In this document: positions 1 to 8,244 of the stretch, piece by piece
Position numbering within the stretch: position 1 is the first letter of the stretch
Layout of the letters: each line of letters opens with the position of its first letter
Assembly: GCA_947305245.1 (NCBI GenBank)
Contig: CAMZDG010000009.1
Location: 32,639-96,638, forward strand
Source of the DNA: an uncultured Lachnospiraceae bacterium
GTDB lineage: Bacteria > Bacillota > Clostridia > Lachnospirales > Lachnospiraceae
Length of the DNA: 64,000 nt
Reading direction: 5' to 3'
Translations under genes and position numbers: made by a program
Notes under the pieces: generated by a model
Seen by the model: the letters and a program-made list of their open reading frames with translations, nothing else
What the model was told of the DNA's origin: nothing
Database searches by the model: none

Positions 1-140
1 CGGGGCAAAATTTTCCAGAATAATCGAATGAAAATGAAGTCAATCTGTGGCTAAATCACGACATTCTGTCATTTTAGTCACATTTCTTTGTTTTCATGGG
101 CGAAAAATGCGATTCCGGCAAAACCATCCTTCAAATCCTT

Positions 141-1202
141 TTAATCTTCACTTGCTTCTTTCATGCCTTCAACTTTTTTCATGCCTTCGACTTCTTTCAT
201 ACCTTCAACTTTTTTCATGCCTTCGACTTCTTTCATGCCTTCAACTTTTTTCATGCCTTCGACTTCTTTCATACCTTCGACTGTTTTCATGCCTTCGACT
301 TCTTTCATACCTTCGACTATTTTCATGCCTTCAATGATGGCTTGCAGCTCTGCAACTTTCCTCTCAGCCTCGTCAGCCCTTGCCTTCTCCTCCGCGGTCT
401 TTGCCTTCTCCACGTCAGCTCTTGCCTCTGCCTCGTCAGCCCTTGCCTTCTCCTTCTCGGTGTTTATGCGCTCCAACGCCTGGCCTTCCTCTAGTGCCTT
501 TCTTCTGATACTCTCTTCCGATTCCCACAGTCTCATATATCGAACTGACACCTCCTCGTCATGCTTGACACTATCCACCATCTGGTGGAGGTTCCACAAC
601 TCATCCGTAATGGCGTTCTTAGGCGTGCTGCACTCCGCGTACCTCAAGAACTGGCAGAGCTCCTCTGACTCATCATCCGGATTCCCCTTCGTGTTCAGAA
701 AGATCATTGTCGCGCCGTCGTCATACGGCATTTCCGGGACTTCCAGACAAGCCTTTCTCACGGTATGCCTCATGCGGTTCAGGCCAAAGGGATCAAAGGG
801 TATGATCATGATCATGATTAGCTTTCTCAGTTTTCCGTATTCCTCTCCGGCCTTCAAGCCCCGTCCGTCCAGCTTCGCCCTGTAGAACCGCATCCGTTTC
901 GGAATCGCCTTTACAGCCTTTTCATGATCCTCTTTTTCGGCTTCAACGTCATACACTGCCGTCTCGCCTTCTCCGTCTTCTTCCTCCAAATACGCATCCA
1001 GTATCGCGCCGTGCTGGTCCGGGTCGCTCCCAAAATACACGCTTTGCGAAACCACCTTTAGTTTCCCAATTTCTCAGTTTAAGATGAGTCTGAGAAGATG
1101 CCTTGAAAAGGCCTCTCCGTAGTCGGGATGCGTCACCATCGTCCCAAACAGGAAATTGTCCAACAGATTCAATTCTTCCAGTCTTCTTCGTTCACTTGCC
1201 AT
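141..1202 (-). pseudogene. Rpn-type PD-(D/E)XK nuclease/transposase family gene, interrupted by a stop
   Basis: The reading frame starts at an ATG (1202) behind GAGGAGG and opens with MASERRRLEELNLLDNFLF, typical of the Rpn/PD-(D/E)XK transposase family. After 42 codons there is an in-frame TGA at 1076-1074, and the same frame continues without a shift for about 310 codons. The downstream part carries the usual family features: a DDESEELCQFLRY-like segment, then a long Lys/Glu/Ala coiled coil. The C-terminus is an expanded VEGMKK/VEGMKE hexapeptide repeat. Family membership is by eye. The stop makes this most likely a pseudogene; readthrough or restart at GTG 1055 cannot be excluded. It has no obvious operon partner. 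Confidence 0.7.
160..332. repeat. 18-bp tandem repeat
   Basis: About nine copies of an 18-bp unit, alternating catgccttcaactttttt and catgccttcgacttcttt with a few changes. On the minus strand they encode alternating VEGMKK and VEGMKE hexapeptides at the 3' end of the Rpn-type pseudogene. Confidence 0.9.
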
Positions 1203-1331
1203 AAGCTTTCCTCCTCTAGTCTTCTGGCAAATAAAAGTGAAACGAATAGACTGATGCTTCCATTTCACCTGCTATCCGCCAGTATTTTAATGTGTTTTCA
1301 TATGGGGATAGACAACCGAAATGGTTAAAGA

Positions 1332-1368
1332 ATAGTCCCTGATATGTGATTTAAACATACCAAGGACT
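1332..1368 (-). terminator. possible intrinsic terminator
   Basis: An imperfect inverted repeat TAGTCC...GGACTA with an inner TATG...CATA, followed on the minus strand by ATTCTTT. It lies downstream of the 1470-2210 gene. The T-run is weak. Confidence 0.3.
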
Positions 1369-1403
1369 AGCTTATTTGTCAATTACTTTCTTCACGTTAT
1401 CCA

Positions 1404-1460
1404 GGCCTATTTCATGCATCATTCAGGCCGATTTCATGCATCATTCAGACCTATTTCAAG
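1404..1460. repeat. 22-bp tandem repeat, about 2.5 copies
   Basis: Units of the form caggcctatttcatgcatca plus tt, repeated at 22-bp spacing with the last copy diverged. They sit just past the stop of the 1470-2210 gene. No coding role is seen. Confidence 0.75.
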
Positions 1461-1469
1461 CGATTAATA

Positions 1470-2210
1470 TCATTCTGTAATAACGTCTGCGGCCATGGCC
1501 ACGGCGAGGCTCGTCATCAGGCTTATTAGTAGCTTCGCCGGAGAAGCCGCCGCAAGCAGGTAGCCTCTCTCCAAATCCTCGTCGCCATACGCATTCCGGT
1601 TCGCAGACAGGGGAGATTTGCCTCCTTGTGTATTCTGGCTTTCTGGAAAGGGGAATCCGCCATATGCATTCTGGCTTGCGAACAGGAGTGGATCGCCGGT
1701 CTCATCGAGCACCTGGTATTCCGTCACCGCTTCGTTTCCGCTCAGCGACCACTCATTAAAGGCGAGTTCCACCTTTCTCGGGGAGGTGCCTGAGGCATTG
1801 ACCGTGCCAAGTATCTCTCCATTGATCTCGATCTCATAGTTACGGATCCTATCCTCAGAGGAGATCATGTCCTTCAGCACGGGAACGGACTCGCGCACCG
1901 TCCCGACAACCTGCTTCGTCTGCAAATCCGTCACCGTTATGACGCGGCGCCTCATCTGCTTTGCCAGCACAATCCGATATTTTGCTTCCTTCTGCGCGTT
2001 CCTCGCGTAGGCGATCTCATTACCCGGCTGCGGGCACTCCACGAAAAGATCCGCATGGGATGGATACTTGTCAAGGAATCTATGGAACCGGATCTTTGAA
2101 TCCTTGTCCACTCGGTTCATCACGGCCTCCAGCCCCTCTGTCGCCTTCTCCGTAATGGATTCGGCGAAATTCTGCGCCGCGTTCTTTAATGACTTTTTCA
2201 GCAAGCCCAC
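1470..2210 (-). CDS. unknown protein, possibly a LURP/scramblase-like beta fold
   Basis: The start is taken as GTG at 2210 (GTG GGC TTG CTG AAA), because AAAGGAGAG lies 5 nt upstream; the open frame continues upstream but has no site there. The product is about 246 aa. It has an amphipathic N-terminus (LLKKSLKNAAQNF), a central Val/Ile/Arg-rich region of alternating strands (RRRVITVTDL, VVGTVRE, IEINGEILGTV) recalling LURP-one or scramblase-like folds, and an Asn/Gly/Pro-rich linker with repeated QNAYGG/QNTQGG/RNAYGD motifs. The C-terminus is hydrophobic and Ala-rich (LLISLMTSLAVAMAA), possibly a membrane anchor. No family is assigned with confidence. It is divergent from sigG. Confidence 0.6.
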   Translation of the reverse strand: MGLLKKSLKNAAQNFAESITEKATEGLEAVMNRVDKDSKIRFHRFLDKYPSHADLFVECPQPGNEIAYARNAQKEAKYRIVLAKQMRRRVITVTDLQTKQVVGTVRESVPVLKDMISSEDRIRNYEIEINGEILGTVNASGTSPRKVELAFNEWSLSGNEAVTEYQVLDETGDPLLFASQNAYGGFPFPESQNTQGGKSPLSANRNAYGDEDLERGYLLAAASPAKLLISLMTSLAVAMAADVITE

Positions 2211-2333
2211 CGTCTTCTCTCCTTTCAAATCACCCCGAAGAATGCAACCGCCGTCCTCAGGTATCATTACCATCCCTGGATACCATTACCGTCCCCAGGA
2301 TCATAATGGATACTGCGGACATTCCATGTCTTT

Positions 2334-2362
2334 AGAATACAGCTTTCTAGCAAAATTATCAA
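2334..2362 (-). promoter_or_regulatory. candidate sigma-A promoter for the 1470-2210 gene
   Basis: On the minus strand TTGATA (2362-2357), 17-bp spacer, TATTCT (2339-2334). The leader contains a 19-bp imperfect direct repeat around 2260-2300 (GGTATCATTACC / GGATACCATTACC). Confidence 0.4.
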
Positions 2363-2457
2363 ATATTTTTCTTCCTGATTAAACTGCCTCGATTCTGCAC
2401 ATACTTATCCTAACCTTACAAAAGACGGCGAGACAAAACGATCTTTTCGGGGGTAAC

Positions 2458-3240
2458 ATGGCAATCGGGAAAGTTGAAATCTGCGGCGTGAACACGTCCA
2501 CGCTGCCAGTTTTAAGCAATGAAGAGAAGGAAGATCTGTTCCGAAGAATTCGGGAAGGCGATGCGCAGGCCAGACAAAAATACATTGAAGGGAATCTTCG
2601 GCTCGTGCTGAGCATCATCAAGCGGTTTTCCGCCTGTAATGAAAACGTGGACGACCTGTTTCAGATCGGGTGCATCGGCCTGATCAAGGCCATTGATAAC
2701 TTTGATCTTGGGCTGGGCGTGAAGTTTTCGACCTACGCCGTGCCGATGATCCTTGGCGAGATCAAGCGGTTCCTTCGGGACAATGCGTCCGGCATCCGCG
2801 TCTCCCGCTCCTTAAAGGACACCGCCTATAAGGCCATACAGGCGCGCGAGCTCCTGACGAAGCGTAATCAAAAGGACCCCACCGTGGAGGAGATCGCAGG
2901 CGAGATTGGCATCTCCAAGGAAGACGTTGCATATGCCATGGACGCCATCCAGAGTCCCATGAGCCTGTATGAACCTGTATATACGGAGGGAGGCGATGCG
3001 CTCTGCGTCATGGATCAGATCAGTGACAAAAAAAATAAGGAAGAGGCTTGGGTGGAGCGCCTCTCCCTTAGTGATGCAATTCAAAAACTCAATTCACGGG
3101 AACGCGAGATCATTCGTCTGCGTTTTTTCGAAGGCAAGACACAGATGGAGGTCGCCGAAATGATCGGTATCTCGCAGGCCCAGGTCTCTCGCCTTGAAAA
3201 AAGCGCGCTCCGGACAATGAGAAGCTATCTGACGGCATAA
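2458..3240 (+). CDS. sigG: RNA polymerase sporulation sigma factor SigG
   Basis: Late forespore sigma factor that directs transcription of forespore genes after engulfment. At 260 aa it matches the normal length. The N-terminal KVEICGVNTSTLPVL signature (residues 5-19) is specific to SigG among the sigma-70 family. Region 2 follows (LRLVLSIIKRF, DDLFQIGCIGLIKAIDNFD, KFSTYAVPMILGEI), then region 3 (PTVEEIAGEIGI) and region 4 with its helix-turn-helix (KTQMEVAEMIGISQAQVSRLE, read with variation near residues 225-245). It starts at ATG 2458 with only a weak GGGGG upstream. No clear sigma-F/G promoter was found. In Bacillus sigG follows spoIIGA-sigE; here it lies 26 kb away and on the opposite strand. 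Confidence 0.95.
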   Translation: MAIGKVEICGVNTSTLPVLSNEEKEDLFRRIREGDAQARQKYIEGNLRLVLSIIKRFSACNENVDDLFQIGCIGLIKAIDNFDLGLGVKFSTYAVPMILGEIKRFLRDNASGIRVSRSLKDTAYKAIQARELLTKRNQKDPTVEEIAGEIGISKEDVAYAMDAIQSPMSLYEPVYTEGGDALCVMDQISDKKNKEEAWVERLSLSDAIQKLNSREREIIRLRFFEGKTQMEVAEMIGISQAQVSRLEKSALRTMRSYLTA

Positions 3241-3279
3241 ACCTCGCCCTGCCCCATCGCAGCAGCTTTCAAGAACTTC

Positions 3280-4311
3280 CTAGCTCCTGCCCCTTCCCCG
3301 GATCTTCTTCGAGATCTGCTTGAGCCAGTAGATAAACAGAAACCATCTCGTATTTTTCAGCTGCAGGTTGATCAGCTTCATTTCATAATCGTTGACGTCC
3401 TTCTGGAAGTATGGGTTAGACCGGAAATTCGGGAAGCTCTCCAGGATTTCGTCGCCGAGCGCCTGTACGAATTTGGGGTCCTTTTTTCCCGCGCCCTGCA
3501 TATAAGTGAACAGGGTGTTCCGATAGAACAGCGTGCCATACTGGTACTCGATCACCTCGGGGAATTCTTCCAGCGCCCCATTTTCCCTGGCGGCCTCGAG
3601 CATGATGCGCATAGCCTTCTTTCGGTCCTCGCACTTTTTAAGGTCGAAGTCATGCGTGGTGGAACCTTGGTGCTGATAATAAAAATAGTTCGCTTCCGGC
3701 AGATGTTCAAAGTGCTGAATGCACATGCCGATCGCTATGGCCGTCGCATTGTCCTCATAGAACATGCGCTCCGGAAAGCGAATATTGTTGTCGATGAATA
3801 TGCGTCTGTCATAAATCTTCATGACAAGGGAACCGGGACGAAGCAGGAATTCCCTTCGCCTGTCATGATCCAGAACGCCGACCTGGGATGGCAGGTTGGC
3901 AGGCTCTCTTTCCGTCCTTTCCATGGTATGTGCGTTCACGCGGCAATAATCCGTTCCGACCGCATCGGCGCCCGTCGTCTCTGCGATCCGGACCATCTTC
4001 TCATACATGTCCTTTGCGGCCCAGTCGTCCGCATCCATGAATCCGATATATTTCCCCTGCGCCGCTTCGATGCCAAGATTTCTCGCACCGCCCTGCTTCC
4101 TATTCTCGGGGGACGCAATGACGCGAACCCTCCCGGGATAGTCCTTTTCGAAGCGCTTAAGGATCTCTAAGGAATTGTCCGTCGACAGATCGTCCACGGC
4201 GATGATCTCCATGCTTTGAAGCGTCTGATCGACGAGGGACTGCATGCAATATTCCAGCTTTCCGTCGGCTGCCATGTTATATACGGGAACGATCACGCTT
4301 AAATCCGGCAT
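3280..4311 (-). CDS. family 2 glycosyltransferase
   Basis: GT-A fold glycosyltransferase of about 343 aa, probably cytoplasmic and acting on a cell-surface polysaccharide or teichoic-type polymer (substrate unknown). The N-terminal DLSVIVPVYN strand, the DDLSTDNS nucleotide-binding turn (residues 41-48), GGARNLG, and the DAD metal-binding motif in GFMDADDW (near 94-96) are all present. The C-terminal third is basic and mixed. It starts at ATG 4311, which overlaps the stop of the upstream acyltransferase as TGATG with GGGGAGGA just ahead, so the two are translationally coupled. The pair probably decorates one glycan. Confidence 0.88.
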   Translation of the reverse strand: MPDLSVIVPVYNMAADGKLEYCMQSLVDQTLQSMEIIAVDDLSTDNSLEILKRFEKDYPGRVRVIASPENRKQGGARNLGIEAAQGKYIGFMDADDWAAKDMYEKMVRIAETTGADAVGTDYCRVNAHTMERTEREPANLPSQVGVLDHDRRREFLLRPGSLVMKIYDRRIFIDNNIRFPERMFYEDNATAIAIGMCIQHFEHLPEANYFYYQHQGSTTHDFDLKKCEDRKKAMRIMLEAARENGALEEFPEVIEYQYGTLFYRNTLFTYMQGAGKKDPKFVQALGDEILESFPNFRSNPYFQKDVNDYEMKLINLQLKNTRWFLFIYWLKQISKKIRGRGRS

Positions 4312-5387
4312 CACTTTCCTCCCCGTCTGTCAAAGAGTTTGAAGAGCTTGGAGCGAAGGAAATCCACAAGAATGCCGAGCACAAACATGGCCAGGATGGC
4401 AAGCAAAAGGCGCGGCAGGAAAAGGTAGATCGGATCATTGACGGAATCCTTCAGACCGAACCACTTTTGCCACTCATAGCGGATGGACAGATTCTCCTGG
4501 AACAGGTAGACGCCAAGGACATACGGCGAGATGGCGCATGCCACCTTTCCGACCTTCTCTCCCACCGGCTTTGCGTTCACGAGTGCGGCAAAGAGCCCGG
4601 CCGCGGCGATCAGGACAAAGAGGTGATTATATTCGATGCTGACATGGATGATCTCATTCAGGTGTCCCGTGCGCGCATTGACCTGGTCAATGGCAAAGAC
4701 TTCCAAAAGAGCAAGCAGGCTCCCGCCGAAATACGCGATCAGGCCAAGACGCGCATTCTTTAACGGGCCAAAGCCATGCAGCCTGAAATATGACCCAAGC
4801 AAGGCGATCGTGAGATACCACAGGAAGGAATACCCTCTGTCATCCGCCGTGAACCTGAAAGGCAATACGCTTTTGATCACGCTCTCGTAGATCAGCAGGC
4901 AGATCACCATGATCCGAAGCTGCTTTTCCGACAGTGCGCGCACGCCTTCCGAGAGAAGCGGAATGACCAGGTACAGGACCAGATAGGACGTCATAAACCA
5001 GTAGACGTCCATATGGATGGGAAAAACATATTGCAAAATGAAATAAACATTGAGCGACTCCGCCGAAACGACGCCGATCAGCCAAAAGAAAAAGAAAAGC
5101 CCGATCATGTAAAAGAGCGTCTGTGCCACAAGCTCGATCAGACGCCTTACGCTAAATTTGGAATTGATCAGAAAATACCCCGTGATCAGCATGTAGACAT
5201 TCACCGCGCAGATTGACAGCACTTCCATGATCCAGGCGATCCAACCGTTCAAGGGAACGTCGCCGCCCAAGGAAATCAGAAGGCCCGATTTCCCCAGTTC
5301 GTGCAGGGTCGTCACCATCAGCATGGAAAGGATGCGGAGCAATTCTATATTCGCGTTTCTCTTCTTATTCTCTTGCACTTTTTCCAC
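4311..5387 (-). CDS. acyltransferase family 3 membrane protein
   Basis: Integral membrane O-acyltransferase with about ten hydrophobic segments. The N-terminal IELLRILSMLMVTTLH motif, with its His, is characteristic of acyltransferase_3 proteins that acetylate or succinylate surface sugars. The length of about 358 aa is normal. The start is uncertain: GTG 5387 has GAGG 7-8 nt upstream; GTG 5408 would add seven residues. It is the first gene of a pair with the coupled glycosyltransferase, so it likely modifies the same polymer. Confidence 0.85.
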   Translation of the reverse strand: MEKVQENKKRNANIELLRILSMLMVTTLHELGKSGLLISLGGDVPLNGWIAWIMEVLSICAVNVYMLITGYFLINSKFSVRRLIELVAQTLFYMIGLFFFFWLIGVVSAESLNVYFILQYVFPIHMDVYWFMTSYLVLYLVIPLLSEGVRALSEKQLRIMVICLLIYESVIKSVLPFRFTADDRGYSFLWYLTIALLGSYFRLHGFGPLKNARLGLIAYFGGSLLALLEVFAIDQVNARTGHLNEIIHVSIEYNHLFVLIAAAGLFAALVNAKPVGEKVGKVACAISPYVLGVYLFQENLSIRYEWQKWFGLKDSVNDPIYLFLPRLLLAILAMFVLGILVDFLRSKLFKLFDRRGGK

Positions 5388-5432
5388 CGTCAAAACCTCG
5401 TCAACCACGTTTAGGATTTACCAAAATACACG

Positions 5433-5483
5433 AAAAGGTTCCGTCGCTCTTCGAAAGCTTTTCGTGTCCCCGCGACGGAACCT
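5433..5483 (-). terminator. intrinsic terminator of the DUF6935 gene
   Basis: Perfect 12-bp stem AGGTTCCGTCGC / GCGACGGAACCT with a nested CGAAA...TTTCG, followed on the minus strand by TTTTCG. It lies 28 nt past the stop at 5511. Confidence 0.8.
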
Positions 5484-5510
5484 ATTCCTGCTTAGAAATT
5501 CTCTAGCGCC

Positions 5511-6080
5511 TTATGCCCACGGATCCTCAGCCGCAGACTTCTTGATGCCTACCATAACGAACTGCTCCCAAAGGAACCACTGGTCGCCCTTCTTGCGAAG
5601 CTTGATCTGACGCTCGGAATCTGCGCCGCCGGACTGAACGTACAGCACGCAATAGCCCTCGTTGTCATAGGAATAAGGATTGGTGTGGAAGGTAACCGTG
5701 AAAGGCTGATCCGGCGTATAATTATTCGCGGGAGTCGCGCCCTTAAAGTATGAGAAGGGAACATACTTCTGATCGCTGAATCTGTCCTTGAGGAAGCTCA
5801 GGTCATACGCGCTGAGGGGCTGGGGTCCTTTCAGGAAGTTCAGCATGTCAATGCCGATCTCCGGTGCAGCCGCATAGGCACAAAGTGCACAGATGGTCAG
5901 GGCGGCAGCCTTAAAAGGAGTGTCAAGAGATGCTTCCGGCAGCGCCTTCATCTCTTCTACGCTCTCAGGAAGTGCCTGGAAAGTAAAGGTCTGAGATTCA
6001 TTTGCTAATTTCTGAGTAGCATTCTTTACGGCATCCGTTGCGGCCGCAGCCGTCTGCTTCAGGGAATCAAAAATACTCAT
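5511..6080 (-). CDS. DUF6935 family protein
   Basis: A 189-aa soluble protein with a good site (AAAGGAGAG) ahead of ATG 6080. The N-terminal 35 residues are an Ala-rich amphipathic helix (FDSLKQTAAAATDAVKNATQ), followed by the segment around PESVEEMKALPEASLDTPF that I associate with DUF6935, and a C-terminal beta-rich part with SYDNEGYCVLYV and KLRKKGDQWFLWEQ. The function is unknown. It has its own promoter and terminator, so it is monocistronic. Family assignment is from memory of similar Lachnospiraceae proteins. Confidence 0.7.
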   Translation of the reverse strand: MSIFDSLKQTAAAATDAVKNATQKLANESQTFTFQALPESVEEMKALPEASLDTPFKAAALTICALCAYAAAPEIGIDMLNFLKGPQPLSAYDLSFLKDRFSDQKYVPFSYFKGATPANNYTPDQPFTVTFHTNPYSYDNEGYCVLYVQSGGADSERQIKLRKKGDQWFLWEQFVMVGIKKSAAEDPWA

Positions 6081-6143
6081 GTTGTTCTCTCCTTTGCATT
6101 TTTATTTTGGGGTCGCAATTTTCCCATGCGACCATACATGTTG

Positions 6144-6172
6144 ATTCTACCACAATTCACGGTTTCTGGCAA
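6144..6172 (-). promoter_or_regulatory. sigma-A promoter of the DUF6935 gene
   Basis: TTGCCA (6172-6167), 17-bp spacer, TAGAAT (6149-6144) with an extended TG motif (TGGTAGAAT). The leader carries a perfect hairpin GGTCGCA...TGCGACC at 6111-6133, a possible operator or mRNA stabiliser. Confidence 0.7.
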
Positions 6173-6256
6173 GAAACAAGGGGAAGAAAACTATTAGGAT
6201 TCTCTTAATTTGACAACGGCATTGTCAATTGCCTGCCTTAGGATCTCCTGTCAATG

Positions 6257-6502
6257 TCAATTTGCCTGTCTTAGGATGTCCATGATCTTGTCATAGTTCT
6301 CTGCCTGGTGCGGGAAGGTACAGTTCGTGCACACCTTGATACGCTTCCCATTCTTCTCAAAGTAGCTCGGATTCCCCGGGCATTTCTCCAGCCGATACAT
6401 GGGGCAATAACAGAACAGACAGTTCAGCTGCTCCAGCCCCTGATGACACGGATAATACTTACAATCCTTATTTTCAAAAAATCGATACGAGTTTTGTTCC
6501 AT
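6257..6502 (-). CDS. cysteine-rich small domain protein of cobalamin operons
   Basis: An 81-aa protein with eight cysteines in a pattern (CKYYPCH, CLFCYCPMY, C-P-G, CTNC-F-PH) matching the cysteine-rich small domain family (PF04071), which often sits next to cobyrinate amidase genes in Clostridia. It presumably binds a metal; its exact role in corrinoid synthesis is not established. It starts at ATG 6502 behind GGGAG, 74 nt after cbiA. A 26-bp stretch covering its last codons is imperfectly duplicated immediately downstream (6226-6251). Confidence 0.8.
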   Translation of the reverse strand: MEQNSYRFFENKDCKYYPCHQGLEQLNCLFCYCPMYRLEKCPGNPSYFEKNGKRIKVCTNCTFPHQAENYDKIMDILRQAN

Positions 6503-6575
6503 TTTACTGATCTCCCATTTTCAATCCCAAGCAGGTTTCCGGCTCCTTCAGTGTTTCACAGACCAATCTCCTGTT

Positions 6576-8174
6576 TTAGTCACCGGCCGGCTTCCAGTTC
6601 CTGCAGGCTGTAACAAACCACGTGGCAAAGTCGGGATTCGACGGATAGTATAGATGTGCGAACGCCCAAAGATGTTCCGGCCCGAGATACCCGCATCTCC
6701 AGCTCTTCCCCGTCACGGGCTTCACCGCCTTCAGGTCCTCACCGCACGCCGTACTGTCATAATAGTGGAATTCGTGCCCCCGGATCTTCGTTGACCAATC
6801 TGGTCTGCTTCTCAAAAGCAAATTCGCCCCAAATTCCACTGACTGATTCGGTCTATGTTCAAGAGCCCGGTCCGATCCCATGTCTTGAGCATGCTCCGCC
6901 CGATCCAATCCACAATTTTGAAGTGGATACAGTGCTCCGTTTTGATCCTTCTCCGAGCTGTCTCTTAGGAATGAAGCGTATCCGAAGCGTACTAGCTTCC
7001 CCGTCTTCTCGCATATCCCGTGGATCACGCCGACCATAGGGAAATGCTCTCCCTCCGGCGACGCCATCTCGTCATGCAAATACATAAACCCGCCGCACTC
7101 CGCCAGGGACGGCATACCTCCCCGGATTGCCTCCCGGATTGCCGTCCGCATCTTTTCATTCTCGGAAAGCTCCTTCGCCATCAGCTCAGGATATCCCCCG
7201 CCAAGCAGAATGCCCTGAATGCCTTCCGGCAGCTTTTCATCCCGTAGCGGCGAGAAGGAAACCAGCTCTGCGCCCGCATTCCGAAGCAGCCTAAAATTGT
7301 CCTCATAGTAAAAGCAGAATGCCTCATCCAGCGCCACGCCGATCCGAATCTTGGGTTCTCTTCCATGTCCTTGTAACCAGGTATACTCCCTTGCCGTAAT
7401 CTCCCCGGCCTCTCTGGCAAGCTTCAGCAGATCATCGACCAGAACAGTCTCCTCCAGTACCTTGGCCGCGGCTGTCACTTTATCCTGCAAGGCACTGATC
7501 TCATTCGGGAGCTTGAGCCCCAGGTACCTGCTCTCAAGCTCTAAATCCTTTTGCGTGGGATAATAGCCAAACGCCTTGATCCCCAGCTCCCGCTCGATGA
7601 TCGGCGCCATGGATTCATAGATGGAGCGACTCACCTGATTCAGGATCACACCCTTGATCAGTTTCTCGCTGTCCATGGAAAGAAATCCCGCAATCTCCGC
7701 AAGCATGGAACGCCCCATGCCGCGCGCGTTTATAATCAGGAGGATCGGTGTCTTTAACGTGCATGCCAGATGATAGCTTGACGCCTCTTCCTGCGTCCCC
7801 GCAAGGCCGTCATAAAGCCCCATCACGCCCTCGATCACGGAGACGTCGCAGGCATTCGCGGAAGCATTCTCTTTCATAAAAGCACCATCTTTCTCGGAAG
7901 CACCGCCTTTCACGAAAGCATCGCCTTTCTCGATACCGTCATCCTGCAAAAACAGTGCCCTGGTCTCGTCCTCTCCGGTGAAGAAAAGGTCGAGGTTTCG
8001 GGATGGCACGCCGAGCACCCGTTGATGAAACATCGGATCAATATAATCGGGGCCACACTTGAAGGCACGCACCTTTAAGCCCCGCAGGGACAGTGCCCGA
8101 AGGAGCGCGCAGGTGATCAGAGTCTTCCCGCTCCCACTCTTTGGAGCCGCCAGTAAAATTCTCGGATACGCCAC
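6576..8174 (-). CDS. cbiA: cobyrinate a,c-diamide synthase
   Basis: ATP- and glutamine-dependent amidation of side chains a and c of (Co(II)-)cobyrinate. The N-terminal P-loop is LLAAPKSGSGKTLI (8-20), the DRAP-like CGPDYIDP (40-47) is present, VIEGVMGLYDG lies near 113-123, and the C-terminal class I glutamine amidotransferase has ILLGGGYPE and the nucleophile in AECGGFMYL with a late GHEFHYYD. It starts at GTG 8174 with GGAGGGGAGG upstream. At 532 aa it is longer than the usual ~455 because of two low-complexity inserts: residues about 80-108, built from an 18-bp DNA repeat, and about 40 residues ahead of the GHEFHY motif. Confidence 0.93.
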   Translation of the reverse strand: MAYPRILLAAPKSGSGKTLITCALLRALSLRGLKVRAFKCGPDYIDPMFHQRVLGVPSRNLDLFFTGEDETRALFLQDDGIEKGDAFVKGGASEKDGAFMKENASANACDVSVIEGVMGLYDGLAGTQEEASSYHLACTLKTPILLIINARGMGRSMLAEIAGFLSMDSEKLIKGVILNQVSRSIYESMAPIIERELGIKAFGYYPTQKDLELESRYLGLKLPNEISALQDKVTAAAKVLEETVLVDDLLKLAREAGEITAREYTWLQGHGREPKIRIGVALDEAFCFYYEDNFRLLRNAGAELVSFSPLRDEKLPEGIQGILLGGGYPELMAKELSENEKMRTAIREAIRGGMPSLAECGGFMYLHDEMASPEGEHFPMVGVIHGICEKTGKLVRFGYASFLRDSSEKDQNGALYPLQNCGLDRAEHAQDMGSDRALEHRPNQSVEFGANLLLRSRPDWSTKIRGHEFHYYDSTACGEDLKAVKPVTGKSWRCGYLGPEHLWAFAHLYYPSNPDFATWFVTACRNWKPAGD

Positions 8175-8244
8175 GTTCGTCCCTCCCCTCCATAAGCCAG
8201 CTTCATTCGCTTTCTCATTTCACACATCATTTGTCCTTGGTTTT

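Noticed and set aside
163..885. Plus-strand 240-aa ORF with MPSTFFMPSTSF repeats
   Set aside because: It is the antisense of the minus-strand repeat tail and coiled coil of the Rpn-type gene; no ribosome binding site and repeats explained by the other strand.
2374..2457. Sigma-F/sigma-G promoter for sigG
   Set aside because: No segment matches the -35/-10 consensus well enough to report.
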